A DNA stretch of 64,000 nt from Papaver somniferum (GCF_003573695.1 NC_039358.1:97216117-97280116); one strand, 5' to 3'; positions 22,526 to 35,305 are shown, numbered from the stretch's first letter. Notes: a model not told the origin generated them from the sequence alone. A program made the numbers and translations.

Positions 22526-25355
22526 TGTTAGAGCATAACTCAGTTGAACCCACCAAGCATTGGTATGTCAAGTTTGGTTGTCATATTTTAGTGAACCAAA
22601 ACTCATTTAAGAGTCGGTTGATTAAATGTACTAGAGTCAACTTCGTATAGGTTAGCTTGAAAGTATTGGGATATGAGACATTACAAGTATTGCGAAGACT
22701 TGAAGAAGTGAAGAAGTAAGGAGGTACAACCACAACGTCATCCTTCCACTTGAGGTTAGTGATATTTGACTTGAACTGTTTCATTCCCTAACATATCTTT
22801 CAAGTCGTGCATATTGAAAACAAAACTGCGAAGCATGAACACTCTAGATAGACATAGTATTAAGGAATACAATACGAGGTTTATTGCTTAACCATTAAAC
22901 TTTGTAGATAATACATCGACATAATCGTTTGAATGCTATTGTGATTATGTATGGGTATGAGGTGAGGATTTCAACCTAGGAAACAATGTTTTACATGTGT
23001 TTTAAGGAAGTAAGTTCATGAACTTGGTTTGTGAATCGAAAAGGAAATCGCCAGGCGTTATTGGGATTGTTATTCATTGCATATCTTATGAACAACCAAT
23101 ATGTGTGATTAGTACAAACGCTCATGACTTGTTTGTGTTCTTGGTAAAACTATTCACATAAGGCCTGACTTATGTATTGGTATGACTTTTATTAGTGAAA
23201 TCGATCCTAAGTAATCACCTGATGGTATGATCGAGTTTGTGTAGTTTGTAAGACCTAACTCCGGGTAAAGGGGAACCGATCCTAGTAAGAGGTGCAACAT
23301 ATCATAAAGGGGAATCGATCCTTGTATGAGGTGCAGCAAGGTTTATAGCAGAAAGGGGAACCGATCCTATGGACATGTGCAACACGTTTTTAGGCAAAGG
23401 TGAACCGATCCTATGGACATGTGCAACACATATAAGTTAGATACCATATATATGTGGGGAACCGATCTTAGTACCTAGTCAACCGAATTTCGGGAAACTA
23501 GTGTGACTATGCACAGTACTCACATGGAGGTATAATCGAAACTTGTTTTGGTAGAACCGTTAAACCCATGATTTGTGATTGAGTGTTCTTGATCAATCAC
23601 ATAGCTCTTGAAAGTCAGATGAACCAATTCTAAACTTGTTTGGAAGCGTGGTAAATCGGTTTCAAGTGTGTAAGTATGAAAGAGGACTTACAAAGCAAGA
23701 ATGTCGACACACTTTGAACACGTGCATCAATGCGTATCTTTTATTGTTCAAAGATATTCCTTAACAGCTAAAAGGAAGAAAATCCCAGGATCGAAATTAA
23801 ATAAGTTAAGAATCTTTTAATTAAGGTTTTGAATTATATATATGGAAAATAAGAATTAGTAATATGCATTTACTAGTTAAAGATTTTCCAAGGATATTTT
23901 CGATCAATATTTTGGACAGAGCGTTCTCATGAATTATGAAAACCGAATTTGGAAATTATTATTGAATATCTTGAGAATATTTTCGGTTTTGGAAATTCCT
24001 TGGTGTCCAAACTTCCTTTCTATAAATACTTGAAGTTTGCATTTCTAGCAAACTAATCCTTCGTGACGGTAAACTTCCTCTGTCGCACTGTTACTGGTGA
24101 AGCCGCCTATTCGGAGAGGAGAGTAACCTAATTAGGCGAAATCTCTTACGACCGCTCAGTTTAAAGTCTTCTTTGGGATTGAGAATCTCTATTAGTACCG
24201 CTGGTGGGAAACTAGATAATTGCGGTTTATCTTTTGTTTTCGATTGATTTGATTGACTAACGGTGGCTGAACTTTGATTGCACCTAGTTTGTTTATGCTT
24301 GAGAATCTTCTCTTCTGATATAAGATTCATTCAAACTAGTTCAAAGTTTCGACAGGGATCTTTAGACTGTTGTTAGTTCTAAAGACGATCGTGTGATAAT
24401 CCATTGTTTCAGATTATGTTCTGTGTGTGATTGATCACAAGAGATTCAAGTATTTGTGTGCAGGTGTTTATTGAAGATCTAAGAAGATTTGAAGACAAAT
24501 AAGAGATAGAAGATTTCTGACTTGGTTATATAAATCTTTGGTGTGCACAATACTTGTTTCGGTAAAAAGAGGATCCAACTATAATCGATTTATCCTTGTG
24601 GTAGATTGGATTGATTAGTTGAGTAGATGGGCATTAATACGGTTCTTTGTGATTAAAAGTATTGATTGTAAAATCTTACGATTACCTTGGGTAATTGAAC
24701 ATAAGATAGATCTAAGGACCTGATGAAGGAGTTTATTGAGATAAACAGAAGAGCATTTGTCCGACTCATATCACTTGGTTGAAGAGAGAATGATACCAAA
24801 CAGATTTCTTGTTCTTTTACTGTTTGGAATACGAACTAAAGGAATTGTTCCAAGTACGTGACTTATTCATAAGTTGGAGGCGTGGGAATACAGACGGAAC
24901 TAGGTGAACTATAGGTTTAGTTGCTTGCTATCAACTATACGAAGTTGGTTTATTTTGTATAGCGGCTTAATCCCGAGAGTATTCAATTCTGGACAAGTTC
25001 TTGGGGTTTTTCTGCATTTGCGGTTTTCCTCGTCAACAAAATCTTGTTGTGTCATTTACTTTATATTTCCGCATCATAATTGTTTTATTATAATTAAAGT
25101 AAATTACACAAACGTTAATTCATATTTACTTGATAAGCAATCCTATTGTGTTTGGTTAAGTCCGAACCTTTGTATCAAGTAAACATACTTCGTTGTTGTA
25201 TTGTCTCGATCTCGTATCCATAGACGATCGCACGAAGTGTGAACCGATTAGTTGTATTGTCTCGACTCAGTCCATAGACAATCACTTTCGGAGAAAGGAC
25301 TTATAGTAAGGAAAAGTTTTAGCTTGAGGTATATTTGGGTACCCTCGCCTTTTCA
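22526..25355 (+). repeat. 5' LTR (2830 bp) of the Copia-type element
   Basis: Starts TGTTAGAGCAT, ends CGCCTTTTCA. A TATAAATACT box at 24021 divides a 1.5-kb U3 from a 1.3-kb R-U5. The minus ORFs here (24330-24091, 23339-23154) recur in the 3' LTR and are not genes. The length is large for Copia elements. Confidence 0.9.
23260..23480. repeat. U3 subrepeats with GGGAACCGATCCTA core
   Basis: About five diverged units of roughly 30-60 bp share GGGGAA(C/T)CGATCCT followed by (A)TGG/AGTA...GTGCAACA. The same core appears in the internal domain at 27420-27530 as GGGAACCGAT(A/C)CTAGTACC. Unit number differs between copies: the 40440-40560 copy lacks one unit present at 30300-30380. Confidence 0.75.
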
Positions 25356-25357
25356 AT

Positions 25358-25369
25358 TGGTATCAGAGC
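25358..25369 (+). other. Primer binding site, tRNA-iMet
   Basis: TGGTATCAGAGC is an exact match to the plant Copia primer site, two bases after the LTR end. Confidence 0.92.
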
Positions 25370-25425
25370 AGGCAAACACGAAAAGATTTAACAATCTGTG
25401 TTTGATGTGATCCAACCTATAAGAC

Positions 25426-27087
25426 ATGAGTCAAAAGAAAGTTAAGCGAGAGCGAAAAATTAAGAAGGACTCAGTTAAGGTATCGCAAGACTTTGGAAGT
25501 TTTGATTTTAAAAAATTCTTAGAAGGGACATCCTCATCGAGTTCTACGAGCTCAGTTGAAAATAATTCTGAATATTCTCAATATGAGGTTAAGTTAAGCC
25601 CTGTATCGATGATCAAGGACCTCGAGCCTGAAAAATCTTCAGTAGGAGATGAAAAGGTTGATCATGTGAGTGTAAAAACTTCCGAGATACAAGAGTTAAA
25701 AGAATCTTTTGACACTTGTGCAACTGCACTCACTCTTGGGCTAAAAAGAGAAAGAATACTTCTAGAAGAATTAGGTTGTTTGCAAGATGGAAATGAACAA
25801 CTTGTTCATGATCATTCCTCCTTGACAGTGAAATTAGATTCTCTCAAGAATACATCTTCCTTGGAGATTCAATCCTTGGAAGAGAAACTTGCTGAATCTA
25901 AAGCAAGAATCAACTCTCAACAAAAGAGTTTTGAAGAGAAGCAAGGTACATATCTCTCACGAGAAAAATGCCTTGAGGATGATCTAGCTAGTGCTCTTGA
26001 CAAAATAAAGACGTTGGAAGAAGAAATTTTGGACCTTAAAAAGTTCAATGTTAGCTCAAACAATTTAACCTCAATGTTAGAAGCAAGTAGAAATCATCGT
26101 GATACACGAGGATTGGGCTATAAGGGTATAGATGCTTCAAATATTAGCAAAGAGGTAAAATTTGTTAAAGCTAAAAATTCTTCTAAACCAGAGGCTTCCA
26201 CTGATGACAAAGATGCTCATATTTCTTGTAAAGAAGAAAAGTCTGTCAAGCCTAAGAATAGTGTTCAACCAATAGTAATCAAAGAAGGCATTTCTGGTAA
26301 TGTCAAGAAAGCAACAACGTTAAACAAAGACAATAAGAAGAAGAAGAAGAAAACTCGTCGAGCTCCAACACAAGATGATCCACAAAAAGGTAACATCAAA
26401 ACTCATATTTCGTATATTTATACTAAGCATTGTTATTATTGTGGTAATAAAGGACACTGGCAATGGGGATACAAAGCTCGTAAGATACAAGATGCACTTT
26501 CTTTTGTATCAAACGAATTGGCTAAGTTTGATCCTCATAAGAACTCAGATCAATATTGTCCTAAGTTTAGGTAAAAGAATTATTATAATGATAGTTCAAA
26601 TTTTGCATATCGCACGACAAGGTCATCTCATAGAAGATCCGAATATATAAAGAGAGATAACTTTTCATATGAAAAGACAAGATCTGATGTTCCAAATTGG
26701 AGAAAGGGTGTTTCGCAAAATATTCAAAAGGAAAATGATCCTAATGGTATGAAGGAGAAAGCTTCTCCTGCGAAACCCAAATCTAAATGGGTCCCGAAGC
26801 CCTCCATAGCCAATAAGGGACCAAACGTTAGTCACAAGAATGACTCTCAGCTGTTAATTGTTGGTGACAATAATTATAAGAGTATTCTTGAAAGACTAAA
26901 TAAAGACATCATATCTGAAATCTCTTTTACTAGTGAAGGTTGTGATAATGACACTCTTCATCACAAGTCAAAGAAGAAAAACAAGAGATGGAACAAGAGA
27001 AAACAAACCAAGCAAGAGGTCAAGAATGATGATTCTGTCTTAGTCACTCGTGACGAACAAGAAAAGGATCAACTCAACACAACCTAG
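25426..27087 (+). pseudogene. Gag-like coiled-coil protein of the Copia-type element, one internal stop
   Basis: From ATG at 25426 one frame runs 554 codons to 27087, broken once by TAA at 26572-26574. The N-terminal part is charged and Ser-rich. Residues about 85-215 form heptad-rich coiled coil (SLEEKLAESKARI, ALDKIKTLEEEIL). A Lys-rich stretch follows at about 300-315, then a zinc-knuckle-like CYYCGNKGHWQWGY, in which the final Cys of the usual CX2CX4HX4C is Tyr. Gag proteins package element RNA; here the ordinary gag N-terminal domain of Copia is not recognisable. After the stop the frame is basic and ends QLNTT. The start is 71 bp after the LTR. The stop codon, the altered zinc residue and the lack of pol mark it as inactive or dependent on other elements. 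Confidence 0.75.
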
Positions 27088-29479
27088 TTGTGTTAGAATG
27101 TGCATGCTCACCTTGATGCTCAATTTTTTTTGAAAGGTGAGGAAGCACATGAAACTGAGCACATGATCTCTCGGTTATTATATGACTAATTAACATCTTT
27201 AGGGAGATTTCTTTTCTTCTATACTCATACTTTCTCTATCTATATTTGAGGTTTTGATAGAAACGGTAATTTTGAGTTTATGATGTTGATGTCTACTGAT
27301 CATATATGTGTAGATCTTGTTTCTACGGTTAAAACGAGCCAAAAATCAATGAATTCGGACATCGTATGCAAAAATTATGTCAAAAACAGTTTAGTGTTGT
27401 GATCTGTCACAAGTAACTCTTGGGAACCGATACTAGTACCTTGTCCTAGTGAGGGAACCGATACTAATACCCTGTCCTAGTGAGGGAACCGATCCTAGTA
27501 CCATGTTATAGTGTGGGAACCTATCCTAGTGAGAGGTCCCCATACGAAGGAGTGTAAAAACTGTTTTGCCCATAACTTCTTCGTCCGAACTCGGAATGAC
27601 CTCATTCTTTTTGCGTTGGTTTCGAAATTCAATTCCCTACAAGATAGAGGTAATTGAAATATTTTATTCTTTTTTGATAATTTATGGTGTATTGCATTTG
27701 AGTTTATGGGATGTTTGATTTCGGTTTTCATAACCTTAATATTCAATCTCATAATGTTGTGAACCCTTATGGTTTGGGTGACTTTCTGATTTAGCAGGAT
27801 TAAGTTCTAGACCATGTTGGTAGGCTTTATCAAAGGATCATGAGGGGTTCTGATATAAACAATATGTGAAAAGTCATAATATGTTGAACGATTTTGCTAC
27901 ATACACAACGTTGTGTACACCGAGAGGGGATCCAACGGCATAAAGGTCACCCTCTATGCATTGGGATAGGGGTGGGCATAAGTGGGGCCCACCCCTCCCT
28001 CACACGGTACATACACAACGTTGTGTATCTATCATTTTCGTATGTTGAATCGGTTTTGGTTTAGCATAAAAGCATATGTGTTTCGTGGGTTTTCAACTTT
28101 TGCTTGCAATAGTTAAAAACCGATTTTCAACCTTTCTCTGGTAAAGGTTGGTTGTTGTTATTCTTTTGTTTTGCATAAGGATGAAAACATAATGGTATTT
28201 CGATATCAATTCTCCCTGGAAGATGAAGATGTGATCATATTGGAGAAGTGGGTGCGAAATTGAGGTAACAATCTTGTTAGTTAATTATTTTCCTGTTTAA
28301 GAAAAGCCTAATTTTATTGCTTATATATTTTTGCTTTCGCTTAACAAAATTTCGGTACAATTGATGTTTTATTCCATTATGTGTGTATGGATGTGTGTGT
28401 GATTCAAACTATTGTTATCTTGCTTTGTTGTGTGGTATCAATTGTTTAGGCTTACAAAATTTTCGGTGCAATTGCAGTGCTTTAATGTTTATGTTGTTTC
28501 AATTACTTCCGGCTGAGGTGAATAATTATGCAAGTTGATTTGTTTTGGTTTGTATGAATTATTTATGGCTTGGCAAAAGAATATGTTTAAGGGATGAATT
28601 GTTTAGTCCAATTTGATTCCGGATAAGAGAAACTAAGTTAATTCTGATCTTAGTTAGACTTATCAAAGTGGAGGTTTCGGTTATTCAAGTCTAATCGAAT
28701 GCCTTAACAAGAAATGCTAGTTAACTAACCTATTTGGCTTGTTTAAAACTTAAAGGTCTAAGTTATATGGATAATTAGAACCTGATGAGAAAAATAGAGT
28801 TATCTTTATTTTGGTCTTATCGAATGAAGCGATTGTATTTGTACAATCGGTTGAGCAAAGGAACTAATGTGATTAGTTGTTTTTTGGTTTGCTAAACTAG
28901 TTGGGAAAATTGCTTTTGGAAATTATTTCCATGATAACATAACAAAACATAATTACTTTGTAGTATCAGTTTTGATATTGGTTATCAAAAATGATGTGTG
29001 GTACCCTCGTGCTTGACTCAACAGGTTGCAAGTCTATTTTGAGATTTGTAAGATCCTTTTCGTGTTGTCCTTTATTTTTTTCGCTTCTTTGTCATTTTGT
29101 GACAAAAAGGGGGAGAAATATATGGAGTAAACAAGTGATGTTGGTGTCAATTTTATATTGATTGGTGTCACTAGGGAAGAAGGACATTGGTGCTTGAACG
29201 TTTATCTAACGAAAGAGGAAAAACATAGACTAAGAGGGAGTAACATATCATATGATTTGGTATAACAAAGACGTGAGGATTGAAAATCTACCTATCTCAC
29301 ATTTAGGGGGAGTATGAGCTTTTTTATTATAATGTCAACATCAACATTTTTAAGGATTGGATGTATACATGTTATGTGTTGTTGAATTCGGGAATCAAGC
29401 GTATGTGTAATGAATTCTTGTAATTTGTTTATCCATATGATGTAAGAGTTTTGTCACTAAAATTGACAATGGGGGAGAT
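27088..29479 (+). other. Non-coding internal part and polypurine tract
   Basis: No ORF of note. Two earlier purine runs (AAAAAGGGGGAGAAAT at 29104 and TTTAGGGGGAGT at 29303) precede the final GGGGGAGATTG at 29471, which abuts the 3' LTR. Repeated purine runs may be secondary plus-strand priming sites. Confidence 0.6.
27897..28031. mobile_element. Small foldback (MITE-like) insertion
   Basis: The palindrome TACACAACGTTGTGTA occurs at both ends, followed on the left by CACCG and preceded on the right by CGGTACA, so the ends are inverted copies. The core is GC-rich (GGTGGGCATAAGTGGGGCCC), unlike its AT-rich surroundings. No clear target duplication is seen. Confidence 0.5.
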
Positions 29480-30468
29480 TGTTAGAGCATAGCTCGGTTG
29501 AACCCACCAAGCGTTGGTATGTCAAGCTTGGTTGTCATATTTTAGTGAAGCAAAACTCATTTAACAGTCGCTTGATTAAATGTACTAGAGTCAACTTCGT
29601 ATAGGTTAGTTTGAAAGTATTAGGATATGAGACATTACAAGTATTGCAAGACTTGAAGAATTGAAGAAGTAAGGAGCTACAACCACAACATCATCCTTCC
29701 ACTTGAGGTTAGTGATATTTGAATTGAACTGTTTCATTCCCTAACGTATCTTTCAAGTCGTGAATATTGAAAACAAAACTGCGAAGCATGAACACTCTAG
29801 ATATACATAGTATTAAGGAATACAATACGAGGTTTATTGCTTAACCATTAAACTTTGTAGATAAGACATTGACATAATCGTTTGAATGTTATTGTGATTA
29901 TGTATGGGTATGAGGTGAGGATTTCAACCTAGGAAACAATGTTTTACATGTGTTTTAAGGAAGTAAGTTCATGAACTTGGTTTGTGAATCGAAAAGGAAA
30001 TCGCCAGGCGTTATTGGGATTGTTATTCATTGCATATCTTATGAACAACCAATATGTGTGATTAGTACAACCGCTCATGACTTGTTTGTGTTCTTGGTAA
30101 AACTATTCACATAAGGCCTGACTTATGTATTGGTATGACTTTTATTAGTGAAAACGATCCTAAGTAATCACCTGATGGTATGATCGAGTTTGTGTAGTTT
30201 GTAAGACCTAACTCTGGGTAAAAGGGAACCAATCCTAGTAAGAGGTGGAACGCATCACAAAGGGGAATCGATCCTTGTATGAGGTGCAGCAAGGTTTATA
30301 GCAGAAAGGGGAACCGATCATATGGACATGTGCAACACGTTTTTAGGCAAAGGGGAACCGATCCTATGGACATGTGCAACACATATAAGTTAGATATCAT
30401 ATATATGTGGGGAACCGATCCTAGTACCTAGTCAACCGAATTTTGGGAAGCTAGTGTGACTATGCACA
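29480..30468 (+). repeat. 3' LTR of the Copia-type element, first part
   Basis: Matches 22526-23515 with scattered substitutions and stops abruptly after CTATGCACA, where the solo LTR begins. Confidence 0.88.
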
Positions 30469-32187
30469 TGTTTATGGGTGAAAACTGTTTCTACTGGTTT
30501 TGGTAAATTTGGGTGTGTGTGGATGAGAAACGAATCTAAACCCTAAACAAATGCACTGCACGGGAGTGCTTTTGATTCGAGTGATCAATATATACAATTC
30601 TGGCCTAAACCAAGAAATGGACGTTCCAGACTTGCTTCGGTCACAAAGTGAAGGAGATGGGGTTGATCTTAGGGAGGGAAGCGAAGAAGGTGTTGAGATC
30701 GTGAAGGTGTCGGTTGTTTATGACTTGTATCAGAATGTTGAACTGGATTGCACAATGTAAGCTATCAGTTCTGGGTGTTTTCTGAATACTGATGACAACA
30801 CTTGGTTTCTCTGTGCTTGTCTCTTGTGTTTTGGAAATAGGCGAAGGACCTATTTATACAAGTCATTGAGCGTGAAACCCTCATCTCATATGAAGTGGAG
30901 GAAGTTGAGTAATGGATTAGTGGGGTCGTGTAGGTGATTGCACGATCACGTCTTTGCCCACTTTTTCCATCATCGTTAACCGTCCATGCCTCCTGACACG
31001 TTCTTGTGATGGCGCGTTGCACGCTGTAAACCGCCAGACCAATAACCCAGTAAGTATCCCCTAGTTTGTGACATGCTTGATGTCTCGAATGAGTGGATCG
31101 TGGGACCCAAAGAGAGTAGCATACGGTGCTAAGTTAAATAACTAAGTTATTTAAGAAATCGATATTCATGAAATATCGTGTATGTTCGATGCATGTAATG
31201 CATTGTAAACAATCAGCATGTATGAGGCATTGATGTTTTAAAGCTTGTCCGAATAAGTCGCGGAGCAAGCGTCTTAAAATAGCATCACGTCCAACCATAT
31301 TCAAGTGATCGTTTGGAGGCTGCATGGGAGAGACATGCTCTGGACGATCACTTCCTGTGAAAGAGTGGCGGACGGTGATCATCGAGGTGTCTCACTGGTC
31401 GTCTTGATTTTAACCTAGGTTGTCCGACCAAGCTAGCGAAGTTGGACGGACGAGATGGTTTGCTACTCTCATTTGCGACCGTCGATGGAATTTTAGGGTT
31501 TTTAAGAGGTGCACAAGCATCACTCTTTTGCTCGATCGAATTCAAGCATGGATGCCATTTTTGGTGGGACCGGCCAGGCATGCATGTAGACGGCCTGCCA
31601 GTGTACATGTCCATGTTGTCTTGTCTCACGAAGGTGCGATCTAGGCCACTCAATTTTACCGGCAAAAGCGAGTGGTTGAGATCGGTTTGCGGCAGAAATC
31701 CATTGCCGCAAAGGATTTGAAAGCTGCACGTCATGCCATTTTTTGGGCGCGCGTTTCGAGACGCTCGGCCATGGTTGGCCTAGACCGATCGGTCACAGTA
31801 TAGGTGGGCCCATGGTGATCACGTTGATACTCTCTGGACCTCCTTAATATATATCTACGCCCTCCATCCAAGCTGGCGAAGATGGATGGTCGTGATCAAA
31901 CTGCGGCAGTTATGCAATGCCGCAAACCCTAATTAGGGTTTTTGAAGCAGTCACGCACGCATGACTTCGGCCAAACGTTTTGGAAGGTCATGCTCCTTCT
32001 TGTGGGAGACCGACCGTGTGGGGCCCATATTGGGCCGACGGTGAACATGTGTGTACCTGCCCGATGGTCCTAAGCACGATCTAAGCCATCCAAACATGCA
32101 GGCGAAGTTGGATGGTTGTGATCGGTTTAAGACGCTAGTGGAGTTTCCAAGACCCCTTTAAGCATCACGCCAGCCTCACTTCGAGCA
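30469..32187 (-). mobile_element. Solo LTR (about 1.7 kb) of another element
   Basis: Read on the minus strand it starts TGCTCGAAGTG and ends CCCATAAACA. A TATAAATAGGTCC box near 30868-30856 places U3 at 30870-32187. U3 contains three or four diverged units with CTGGCGAAG-TGGATGG-CGTGATC and GCGGCAG...GCCGCAAA. There is no internal domain. The flanking host LTR is not contiguous: about 355 bp ending at 30468 is repeated to the right, from 32188 onward and continuing past 40330. The small ORFs on both strands here are incidental. Confidence 0.6.
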
Positions 32188-32234
32188 TAAGGCCTGACTT
32201 ATGTATTGGTATGACTTTTATCAGTGAAACCGAT
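32188..32234 (+). repeat. 3' LTR of the Copia-type element, short middle part
   Basis: TAAGGCCTGACTTATGTATT onward matches 23159-23206 and also repeats 30114 onward. It ends with CCGAT, the left target duplication of the Ty3-type element. Confidence 0.85.
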
Positions 32235-34124
32235 TGATGAGTGCCAAATATTGTATATATTTGCACCTTTTTATTGGCATTTAACTCATCATTTGTGCAC
32301 TAACGCTCCATTTTATCCCATATTCTGTGTTTTCGTTGTTTTCAAGAATAAATACTTTTCTCAATTAATTTTGCATTTTTAGGTACTAAATAAAGCCTAG
32401 TTAACTCACGGAGCGAAAAGAGCAAAGAAACGGCAAAGACTCCCGCAGAAAGGCGGCGAAGAATGATGTTTGCAAGAGCCGGATCAATTAGAAATGGGCA
32501 TGAAGAGGAAGAATTGTTCTTAAAGAAGATATGGGCTTGGCATACCCAAGTCCCAAATCCATTCCCAATACCCAAAACTGCTTCCATTTTCAGCCATCAG
32601 ATTGGATCCATCACTTCATCCCACGGTCGCTTCATCATCGTGCATCAAACTCTGAAGTTCCTGTCTAACATCATAGTACCTAACTCCATCTTAAGCCGTC
32701 AGTTTTGATGTATCACACATCCAACGGTCGCTCCACGCCTGTTCCCTTCGTGTCGTTCGATTTAATCCAGATGTGATCATCCAACGCTTTCTCTTCGCTG
32801 TGCATCAACATTCGATGTCCCCGCCTCACACCCTAGCAACAAATATCTTCTTCCCAACCAAACATTCCCTTCTTCCTCCCATCGAGAACTTCTTCTCTCT
32901 TTCTCTGCAGTTTTCTTCCCCCGACAGAAACCCATCACCTGCAGTTTCTTCTTCTCGAGCTTCACCACCACCACCTTCACCCGACCACGACAGCAGACCA
33001 AACCATCAGTTGAACCCCCTAGTCTCTCTTTCTCCATCATAGATTCTTCATACCTAGATGCTACAATTGAGAGAGGCAGACTTAGGGTTTCCCCTCACAG
33101 TCGATTAAGGACAATTGGAGCAGGAGATGGAGTGGCAGAAGCAAGACAAGGCATGGGTTGTCGTCAATTAGCAGAGGAGAAAACAAAATCATAAGATTGG
33201 TGAGTTTATTTTACATAAACCCTAATTTTGGGAATTTGGGGGAAATTGTATGAACCCTAATTTTTGGGGTATAAATAGAATGTGTGTGTGGGTGTTGGGA
33301 GGGTATGCCTGGGTTAGCCAGAGCTCAACCCTAGAGGCCTGGAGTAGCCAGTGCCCTCCACTGATAACTTTTGTTCAATCTTAAGTTCATTGTACATTTC
33401 CACTGCAATTGTTAACTATGTTTAGCATGTTTTAATTTGCTTGCTAAGGTTTCAATGAAACTCTAATCTGCTACTGTGCATTGCACTCTGATAGTATTGC
33501 TCTTGATTGTTAAAAATGCTCATGAAAGAATTAACCTAGTACATCAGCATTTTACTCTCACAATGTATGCCATGTATGCATTGTAGTTAGGCTCATACTA
33601 TGTTGATAAAGCTACAACTCATGTTAAACTAGATTATCATTGATCAGTAGACTAGTTGTATTTTACCTAGACAGTTAGTACTTTGGAGAAATGCTTTAGT
33701 TGTGATTAATCTTTCTAGTGGGGAAACACCTTAGATATAGGGCAGACTAGAATCTCAACCCTTATCTGTTATAAGAACAAGAGTAGTGTAATTAGTTCAA
33801 TGCAAAGTGTAGGTTAGAGGTGGATTTGATAACCTTAGTTCCCTCATTCTCACTGTTTACACCCTTAGTTCATTCATGCTCTTGATTATTAAACATTGCA
33901 CATTGCTTCCACTGTCTTATCTTTGCTCCTTTACATACTACTTTGCACTGCTGTGCTTTTCGCTTTCAATCACTGCCCAAAATTCTCTGAAATCAGTTAA
34001 GCAAAAGCCTAGATTCAACTACACACCCCAAGTCCCTGAGGACAAACCCCTTCTTACCTCACTCACTACAACTGACCATGTATACTTGCAGGTCTAAGTT
34101 GTAGGTTCTTTTAAAACCACACCA
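32235..34124 (+). repeat. 5' LTR of the Ty3-type element
   Basis: TATAAATAG box at 33270. ORFs at 32463-32708, 32773-33042 and 33876-34097 recur in the 3' LTR and are not host genes. The end TTAAAACCACACCA is followed by AGTTT and the primer site. Confidence 0.92.
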
Positions 34125-34130
34125 AGTTTT

Positions 34131-34148
34131 TGGCGCCGCTGCCGGGGA
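34131..34148 (+). other. Primer binding site, tRNA-Asp type
   Basis: TGGCGCCGCTGCCGGGGA matches the primer sequence used by Athila/Tat-type plant elements, one base (C for T) from the version I know as complementary to tRNA-Asp. Confidence 0.8.
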
Positions 34149-34439
34149 CTTGGCGTTGTGTGTTGAAGTTTCTTGGCTTGTATCTTAGCTATTCTTGCAC
34201 TTTCTTAGATGTACTTGCATTTATCTTTTAGCTTTTTCTCTTGCTGTTCATGTGCATCATCACTACATCTGCATCTTCTCTGCTCTAGTAGCATTTGCAT
34301 TTTGCATCTTCACTGCATATTGTTCTTGCATTTATCTTTGCCAACTGTTCTGCATCATAACTTGCATCTTTCAATTAATCTTACTGACTCCTGCATTCAC
34401 ATAATCTCTGCCTTCTTGTTGTGCATCTCATTGCATTTC

Positions 34440-35280
34440 ACTGAACTTGCAAATTTTGCTGCTGCTGTGGTGTTGTGGAGCTGGTGTTGCTGTTGCTGCT
34501 CTTGGTTGTGCTTCTGCTGCTGCTGCTGCTGGTGTTGTTGTTGTTGTGAACCAAAGCCCAACTGGGCTGTGCAACAAAAGAAAAGGGGATAAAATCCCAA
34601 CTGGGCTTCCCTCCAAAAACAAGTAAGCCTGAACCCATTAGCAAAGCCCAACTGGGCCTTCTTTATTGTCTGTTGGGTTTATATTTTTTCTGGGCTTGTA
34701 ATATTATTTTAAACCCAACAGTGGGCTTGTGTTTTTGGAATTTTGGGCTTGTAATTTTAATTGGACTAAGGGCTTATAATTTTGAACATTAACTGGGCCT
34801 TGTACTCAAAACAGCAACTTTGGAACTTTGAGAACAGTGGGCTTGGAATCTTTGAAAATCTATCAAGTTTTCCAATTTCAAAAACTTCTGTTGGGCTTCA
34901 AATTTGTGAGCCCAAACCAACTTCCAACCCAACAGTTGGGCCTGTTCAAAACTTCCTTTTGGGCTGCACAATTCTCCCACCAATGTGGCCTTGCTCCTAA
35001 CAACAAAACCAAATTTTTCTCCCAACTCAAAACCAAATTCTTGCTCCACCAATGTGGGCTTGATCCCAATTTTAAAACCAAAGTTTTTCTCCCAATATTA
35101 AAAACCAAATTTTTCTTTTTATCTCCCAATTAAAACCAAAAGTTTTCTCCCATTCAAAAACCAAAATTTTTCTCCCTCTTTTTAACCAAAAATCCCAAAT
35201 AGGCTTTACCTTTAAAGCCTAAAAACCAAATTTTTGAAACCCATAACTGAAAAGTGTGGGCCTTATTTCTCTTTTTGAAT
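34440..35280 (+). repeat. Leader with (GCT/GTT)n run and repeated CCCAACTGGG palindromes
   Basis: A trinucleotide run rich in GCTGCT and GTTGTT spans about 34459-34550. GCCCAACTGGGC is at 34556-34567 and 34646-34657, CCCAACTGGG at 34596-34605, and CCCAACAGTTGGG at 34928-34940. Further copies of AAACCAAATTTTTCTCCC follow at 35000-35180. The Gln/Cys-rich ORFs on both strands come from these repeats. Confidence 0.7.
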
Positions 35281-35305
35281 TGTGTGATTGTTTGATAAAC
35301 ATAAC

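Noticed and set aside
31348..31734. Minus ORF of 128 codons and overlapping plus ORFs
   Set aside because: They lie in the GC-richer U3 subrepeats of the solo LTR; the repeats themselves explain the open frames.
32342..34097. Several ORFs of 70-90 codons on both strands
   Set aside because: They recur at the same offsets in both LTRs of the Ty3-type element (38541-40297) and have no recognisable domains; they are incidental LTR frames.
34397..34651. Gln-rich minus ORFs and Cys-rich plus ORF
   Set aside because: All are translations of the (GCT/GTT)n run in the element leader, not genes.
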